A stretch of DNA of 18,005 bases from JABCPE02 sp963506915. Lineage in GTDB: Bacteria > Bacteroidota > Bacteroidia > Flavobacteriales > Weeksellaceae. A program made the translations under genes and the position numbers. The notes beneath the pieces were generated by a model that saw only the letters and a program-made list of their open reading frames with translations, ran no database searches and was not told where the DNA came from. The DNA is taken from NCBI GenBank assembly GCA_963506915.1, contig CAUORE010000032.1, forward strand, positions 1-18,005, given 5' to 3'. Position 1 is the first letter of the stretch; each line of letters starts with the position of its first letter. Positions 14,819 to 18,005 of this stretch are shown here, piece by piece.

Positions 14819-16129
14819 ATGAGAAATTTTCCAAAATTACCTTTTCAGATGAGGCGAAATCAGTTTATAGGTTTAGGGATTTTAGGAATCCTTATTTTGG
14901 TTTTTCAGTTGGTTTTTTATTGGATTAAAAACACTGAGAAGCACGAGCCTGTCGTTGTAGAATTTGTAAATGAAAATGCAGGAAATGAGCTGGTTTTATC
15001 GGAATTTAATCCAAATGAACTCACCGCAGAGCAGTGGAAAAATCTGGGTTTTACAGAACGGCAGGTCAAAACCATTCTGAATTATAAAGAGCTGGTCGGC
15101 GGAGAATTTCTCTCAAAGGAGCAGCTGGCAAAATGCTACGCCATTTCTCCTGAAAAATTTGCGGAAATAGAGGCGTATATTCTGCTTCCAGAGAAAACCA
15201 GTAAGAAAAATAATTTTGAAAATTCTTTTACCAAGAAAGAACTAAAAATATCAGGGAAATTTAATCCTGATTCCTATTCAGCGAAAGATTGGGAGAATAT
15301 GGGTTTTTCCCAAAAACAAGCCGAAGCGATTATTAAATACAAAAACTATCTCGGCGGGAGTTTCCGAAGCAAAGAGAAATTTAGGGAATGTTTCATCATC
15401 AGCCCAGAAAACTACCAGCGGCTTGCGCCTTACCTGCTTTTGCCAGAAACTATGCCTGATTTCGCTCCAAAACCGAAAGAAAATAAACCTAAAATAGAAT
15501 ACACTTATTTTGACCCAAATGCTTTGGATGTGCAAGGCTGGCAAAGATTAGGTTTTTCTGAAAAACAAGCCCAAGTAATCGTAAATTACAGAGATAAAAA
15601 TCTGAAAGGAAGTTTCAAAAATCTGGAAGATATTGAAAAATGCTTTGTGATTTCGGCGGAAAAATTCCAAGAGCTGAAACCTTGGATAAAACTACAAATC
15701 CGAGAGAAAGAAGAATCTCCCAAAGCTGTGGCACCAGCCAAAACAGATTTCTCTAAAATAGAGCTGAACAGCATTACTTTCAAGCAGTTGGTAGAATTTG
15801 GGTTTAATGAAAAGGCGGCGGCAAGCTATTTAGGCTACCGAAAGAAATTAGGTGGATTTGCCGATAAACAGCAGATTTTGGAGACTTATAATGTGGATAA
15901 AGACTTGGCAAGGGATTTAATTTCCACCAGTCCAATGGATGTTTCTAAAATCCAAAAATACGCTATCACAGATGCGCCAGAGGATTTCCTGAAAACGCAT
16001 CCATATTTCCGAAAATACGGCGAAAAAATTATTTTCTATAGAGTAAGTTTTCCATCAGAAAAAGAGATTTTTAAGAAGATAAAAGCCACACCTGAGGAAA
16101 TCACAAAAATGAAAATGTATTTGAAATAA
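14819..16129 (+). CDS. Membrane-anchored helix-hairpin-helix repeat protein (ComEA-like)
   Basis: 436 residues. Basic N-terminus (MRNFPKLPFQMRRNQ), then one uncleaved membrane helix at about 16-36, then a soluble part made of repeated HhH units. I see four clear repeats at about 62-124, 148-209, 230-292 and 313-372, spaced 83-85 residues. Each has F(N/D)PN, a W before (L/M)GF, a (K/R)QA..I..Y(K/R) hairpin, an (L)GG.F segment, and a C..IS.E.(F/Y) helix. A degenerate fifth unit is at 379-436. The HhH fold usually binds DNA backbone, and ComEA proteins bind incoming DNA, but here four copies alternate with Lys/Pro-rich linkers, so structural or protein-binding roles are possible. The ATG touches the gapA terminator tail with no separate promoter visible. 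Confidence 0.8.
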   Translation: MRNFPKLPFQMRRNQFIGLGILGILILVFQLVFYWIKNTEKHEPVVVEFVNENAGNELVLSEFNPNELTAEQWKNLGFTERQVKTILNYKELVGGEFLSKEQLAKCYAISPEKFAEIEAYILLPEKTSKKNNFENSFTKKELKISGKFNPDSYSAKDWENMGFSQKQAEAIIKYKNYLGGSFRSKEKFRECFIISPENYQRLAPYLLLPETMPDFAPKPKENKPKIEYTYFDPNALDVQGWQRLGFSEKQAQVIVNYRDKNLKGSFKNLEDIEKCFVISAEKFQELKPWIKLQIREKEESPKAVAPAKTDFSKIELNSITFKQLVEFGFNEKAAASYLGYRKKLGGFADKQQILETYNVDKDLARDLISTSPMDVSKIQKYAITDAPEDFLKTHPYFRKYGEKIIFYRVSFPSEKEIFKKIKATPEEITKMKMYLK

Positions 16130-16136
16130 TTGTAAT

Positions 16137-16169
16137 AAAAAAAGTATGAGTTTTCGCTCATACTTTTTT
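16137..16169. terminator. Bidirectional terminator between the HhH gene and the fructose-6-phosphate aldolase gene
   Basis: GTATGAG (16144-16150) pairs with CTCATAC (16157-16163) over a TTTTCG loop, flanked by seven A residues on the left and six T residues on the right. It therefore serves both convergent genes. Confidence 0.85.
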
Positions 16170-16171
16170 GT

Positions 16172-16825
16172 TTATTGTAGCTTGTTAGAATCAGCGATGA
16201 ACTGTTTCAATCCATTATCAGTCAAAGGATGATTCAAAAGATTCAGAATAGAAGCAAGAGGAGAAGTTACCACATCTGCACCTATTTTAGCACAATTTAT
16301 GATATGCATAGGGTTTCGGATAGAAGCTGCAAGTATCTTAGTTTCAAATAGATAGTTGTCATAGATTACTCGGATGTCCTCTATCAGCTGGATGCTGTCA
16401 GTAGAAATATCATCTAATCTTCCTAAAAATGGCGAAACATAGGTAGCGCCTGCTTTCGCTGCCAAAAGAGCCTGTCCAGCAGAAAATACCAAAGTACAGT
16501 TGGTTTTTATCCCATTATCCGCGAAATATTTTATTGCTTTTATTCCATCTTTGGTCATTGGGATTTTTACTACTATTCGCTCGTGTAGGGCTGCCAGTTC
16601 TTTCCCTTCTTTTATCATACCTTCGTAGTCAGTAGAGAGCACCTCGGCGCTTACATCTCCATCTGAAATTTCGCAGATATCTCTATAATGCTGTAGAATA
16701 GCTTCTTTTCCTTTGATTCCTTCTTTTGCCATAAGCGAAGGATTGGTTGTAACTCCATCCAAAATACCAAGATTTTGGGCTTCTCTGATTTGTTCTAAAT
16801 TTGCTGTGTCAATAAAAAATTTCAT
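16172..16825 (-). CDS. fsa: Fructose-6-phosphate aldolase / transaldolase (small type 3B family)
   Basis: 217 residues of the small transaldolase family, which includes true fructose-6-phosphate aldolases and short transaldolases; both are Schiff-base class I aldolases of the cytosol. Visible: MKFFIDTANL with D6, GVTTNPSL (24-31), the catalytic lysine K87 in VVKIPMT, NCTLVFS, and YVSPFLGRLDD with the C-terminal ADVVTSPLA segment. All core residues are present. Sequence alone does not separate transaldolase (pentose phosphate pathway) from aldolase activity, and many genomes label such genes tal; transaldolase is the likelier physiological role. A candidate promoter lies just upstream, so it need not depend on the DUF2149 gene 56 bases before it. 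Confidence 0.93.
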   Translation of the reverse strand: MKFFIDTANLEQIREAQNLGILDGVTTNPSLMAKEGIKGKEAILQHYRDICEISDGDVSAEVLSTDYEGMIKEGKELAALHERIVVKIPMTKDGIKAIKYFADNGIKTNCTLVFSAGQALLAAKAGATYVSPFLGRLDDISTDSIQLIEDIRVIYDNYLFETKILAASIRNPMHIINCAKIGADVVTSPLASILNLLNHPLTDNGLKQFIADSNKLQ

Positions 16826-16848
16826 CTTTCTTGATTTTAAAAAGGGTA

Positions 16849-16880
16849 CGAATTTAGCGTTTTATTCTCAAATGAGCAAA
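16849..16880 (-). promoter_or_regulatory. Candidate promoter of the fsa/tal gene
   Basis: On the minus strand, TTTG (16880-16877) is followed after 20 bases by TAAATTCG (16856-16849), a 7 of 8 match to the -7 consensus at the ideal spacing. Transcription would start about 17 bases before the ATG at 16825. Confidence 0.4.
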
Positions 16881-16881
16881 A

Positions 16882-17226
16882 TTAGTCTTCTATATAGATG
16901 ATTTGACCATCTTCCAGCTGATAGGCTGTTCCTACTTTTTTTCCTTTGGTTTTGTTTTGGGAGTTGTTTTGGTTAGCGGAAGGAGTGTATTTTTCTATTT
17001 TGTTTCCTTTTTTGGAGATGATTTCCATGTTGTCTTTCCCAGGGTTTTTCACGACGGTAAAGTCTTCTTTGCTGAAAACTTCGGTCATGTTCATGTTCAT
17101 TACCATGGCAACCATTAGAGCAACGGCAAAAACCATTGCTACATCAAACAGATTGACAACCACACTTAGCGGATCAGTGTCTTCTTCTCGTTTGAAAATA
17201 GGAACTCTTCGGCTTTTGTTTCTCAT
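16882..17226 (-). CDS. DUF2149 family protein, ExbD-like partner (HmuV-like)
   Basis: 114 residues from the start chosen here. The pattern RVPIFKREEDTDPLSVV (7-23), NLFDVAMVFAVAL (25-37) and KVGTAYQLEDGQIIYIED (97-114) is that of DUF2149 proteins, which travel with MotA/TolQ/ExbB channel proteins. One membrane helix (about 24-45) contains a single acid, D28, placed like the ion-carrying aspartate of ExbD and MotB; the periplasmic tail is about 65 residues with an Asn/Lys-rich linker (81-97). The ATG at 17226 overlaps the TGA of the upstream channel gene (ATGA, 17223-17226), which settles the start; a longer frame to 17295 would run inside that gene. From memory, HmuV of the P. gingivalis haem operon is of this family. 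Energising outer-membrane transport is an inference. Confidence 0.85.
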   Translation of the reverse strand: MRNKSRRVPIFKREEDTDPLSVVVNLFDVAMVFAVALMVAMVMNMNMTEVFSKEDFTVVKNPGKDNMEIISKKGNKIEKYTPSANQNNSQNKTKGKKVGTAYQLEDGQIIYIED

Positions 17227-17825
17227 ATCTTGTCTTTGTTTTGGGTTAGAATTTGTGCTACATAGTCCAAATTGTTGGTGTCTTTGGCGTACCATCTCTG
17301 TTTGAATTGCAGGGTAATCATCCCAATTAAACTGATGACCAAGCCCACTACCGTAGTAGCGAAAACCACCTGTATGTTGTAAGCCATTCCAGAGATGTCG
17401 CCCGAAGAAAGTCCCGTGAGGGCAGGGCTCATCGCGATAAGCGTCCCGATAAGACCTAATACTGGCCCTACTTTTGCGAGTAGTTTAGAAGTTGCGATAT
17501 CTTTTTCGGCTTCGTTTTCAAAATTAGAAATCATAAAATCTGCATAGGCATCGCTCGGCGGATGTGCGAGCAGGTCGCGGAGATAGCGGATGTAGAGCGA
17601 GTTGTCTTTCTTTGGGAGAAGGTTTCTCAGCTTGTCTATATTTTCGGATGATAGGTTTTTTATTGCATTGTCCAGAGCTTTATCGTTCTTGAATTTGGTT
17701 ACAAATTGATTGTAAAAACTCCCTGTGAGAAGAAGAGTGCGAACGAAAAGTATTAGAAGAATAATAACATCTGGAATAAGAAGACTATTTGCTACCCAGA
17801 ATAAAACCTTTGATATTGTTTCCAT
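17223..17825 (-). CDS. MotA/TolQ/ExbB proton channel family protein (HmuU-like)
   Basis: 200 residues with three membrane segments, about 8-32, 115-136 and 150-173, and a cytoplasmic domain between the first two: the ExbB/TolQ topology. The signature is KVGPVLGLIGTLIAMSPAL (118-136), and VVFATTVVGLVISLIG (153-168) lines the channel. It probably forms the inner-membrane ring that uses proton flow to drive its DUF2149 partner, whose start overlaps its stop. In Porphyromonas, related genes (hmuU, hmuV) follow a haem receptor and a CobN-like gene; here the 180 bases upstream contain no gene, so any such partners lie further away or elsewhere. It is distinct from GldL, the other proton-driven motor protein in this window. 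Confidence 0.88.
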   Translation of the reverse strand: METISKVLFWVANSLLIPDVIILLILFVRTLLLTGSFYNQFVTKFKNDKALDNAIKNLSSENIDKLRNLLPKKDNSLYIRYLRDLLAHPPSDAYADFMISNFENEAEKDIATSKLLAKVGPVLGLIGTLIAMSPALTGLSSGDISGMAYNIQVVFATTVVGLVISLIGMITLQFKQRWYAKDTNNLDYVAQILTQNKDKI

Positions 17826-18005
17826 TTTTATAACTGATTGTTTCTATTTTTTATTTGATTATGATTAAATTTTACTTTGTTGATTAGATAAACTATATAT
17901 TTTTACTTTAAATTTTAAATAAAATCTGAAAAGTTATCTTACTTTGTTATTTTATTAGACAGTAATTTAAATTTTGTATCTTATTTTTTAATATTTTCAT
18001 CTTGC

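Noticed and set aside
17227..17295. N-terminal extension of the DUF2149 gene by 23 residues
   Set aside because: It would lie entirely within the channel gene in another frame; the ATGA overlap at 17223-17226 and the family N-terminus support the shorter form.
16946..17305. Plus-strand frame of 119 codons opposite the DUF2149 gene
   Set aside because: The minus strand carries a recognisable DUF2149 pattern and an ATGA junction; the plus-strand frame has no recognisable feature.
1..18005. Mobile element, CRISPR array, toxin-antitoxin or phage-defence system
   Set aside because: No transposase or integrase, no short regularly spaced repeats, no tRNA or att-like site, and nearly all of the sequence is accounted for by core genes.

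Overview
The window comes from the chromosome of a low-GC Bacteroidota bacterium, most likely class Flavobacteriia and plausibly the Chryseobacterium/Riemerella/Cloacibacterium side (family Weeksellaceae). The grounds are a complete gldK-gldL-gldM-gldN cluster (core of the type IX secretion and gliding machinery), a DUF4270 lipoprotein, Bacteroidota-type promoter elements (TAnnTTTG), A/T-rich leaders without clear Shine-Dalgarno sequences, and low G+C throughout. I see no mobile element, CRISPR array, rRNA, tRNA or prophage. It reads as ordinary core chromosome with a few local oddities.

Layout. (1) 1-1330, minus strand: idi (isopentenyl-diphosphate isomerase) overlaps by ATGA a small secreted protein gene. 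That gene is followed by a tandem copy that runs off the left edge; the two copies are about 90% identical in DNA. (2) 1447-2397, plus: serA-type phosphoglycerate dehydrogenase, closed by a strong terminator. (3) 2498-11612, plus: a long, probably operonic run. It starts with a short glycogen-synthase-like protein that lacks the C-terminal half and the key motifs of the enzyme, then a DUF4270 lipoprotein, glmS, and gldK, gldL, gldM and gldN, ending in a terminator. (4) 11678-12721, plus: an FAD-dependent oxidoreductase with an almost leaderless start, convergent with panC (12762-13607, minus) across a shared terminator. (5) 13775-14779 gapA and, straight after its terminator, a membrane-anchored protein with four or five helix-hairpin-helix repeats (14819-16129). 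(6) 16172-17825, minus: fructose-6-phosphate aldolase/transaldolase, a DUF2149 protein and a MotA/TolQ/ExbB-type proton channel protein. The last two overlap by ATGA and resemble the HmuU/HmuV pair of the Porphyromonas haem-uptake operon. The final 180 bases are A/T-rich and hold no convincing gene.

How the genes fit together. GldL and GldM form the inner-membrane proton-driven motor, and GldK and GldN form the outer-membrane-associated periplasmic ring. GlmS upstream makes glucosamine-6-phosphate for the cell envelope. The other genes are central metabolism (serine, pantothenate, isoprenoid, glycolysis, pentose phosphate). Nothing here is a clear unknown multigene system. The best leads are the degenerate glycogen-synthase-like protein with its DUF4270 partner next to the secretion motor, the repeated membrane-bound HhH protein, the isolated ExbB/DUF2149 pair with a candidate ion-carrying aspartate, and the tandem secreted proteins.
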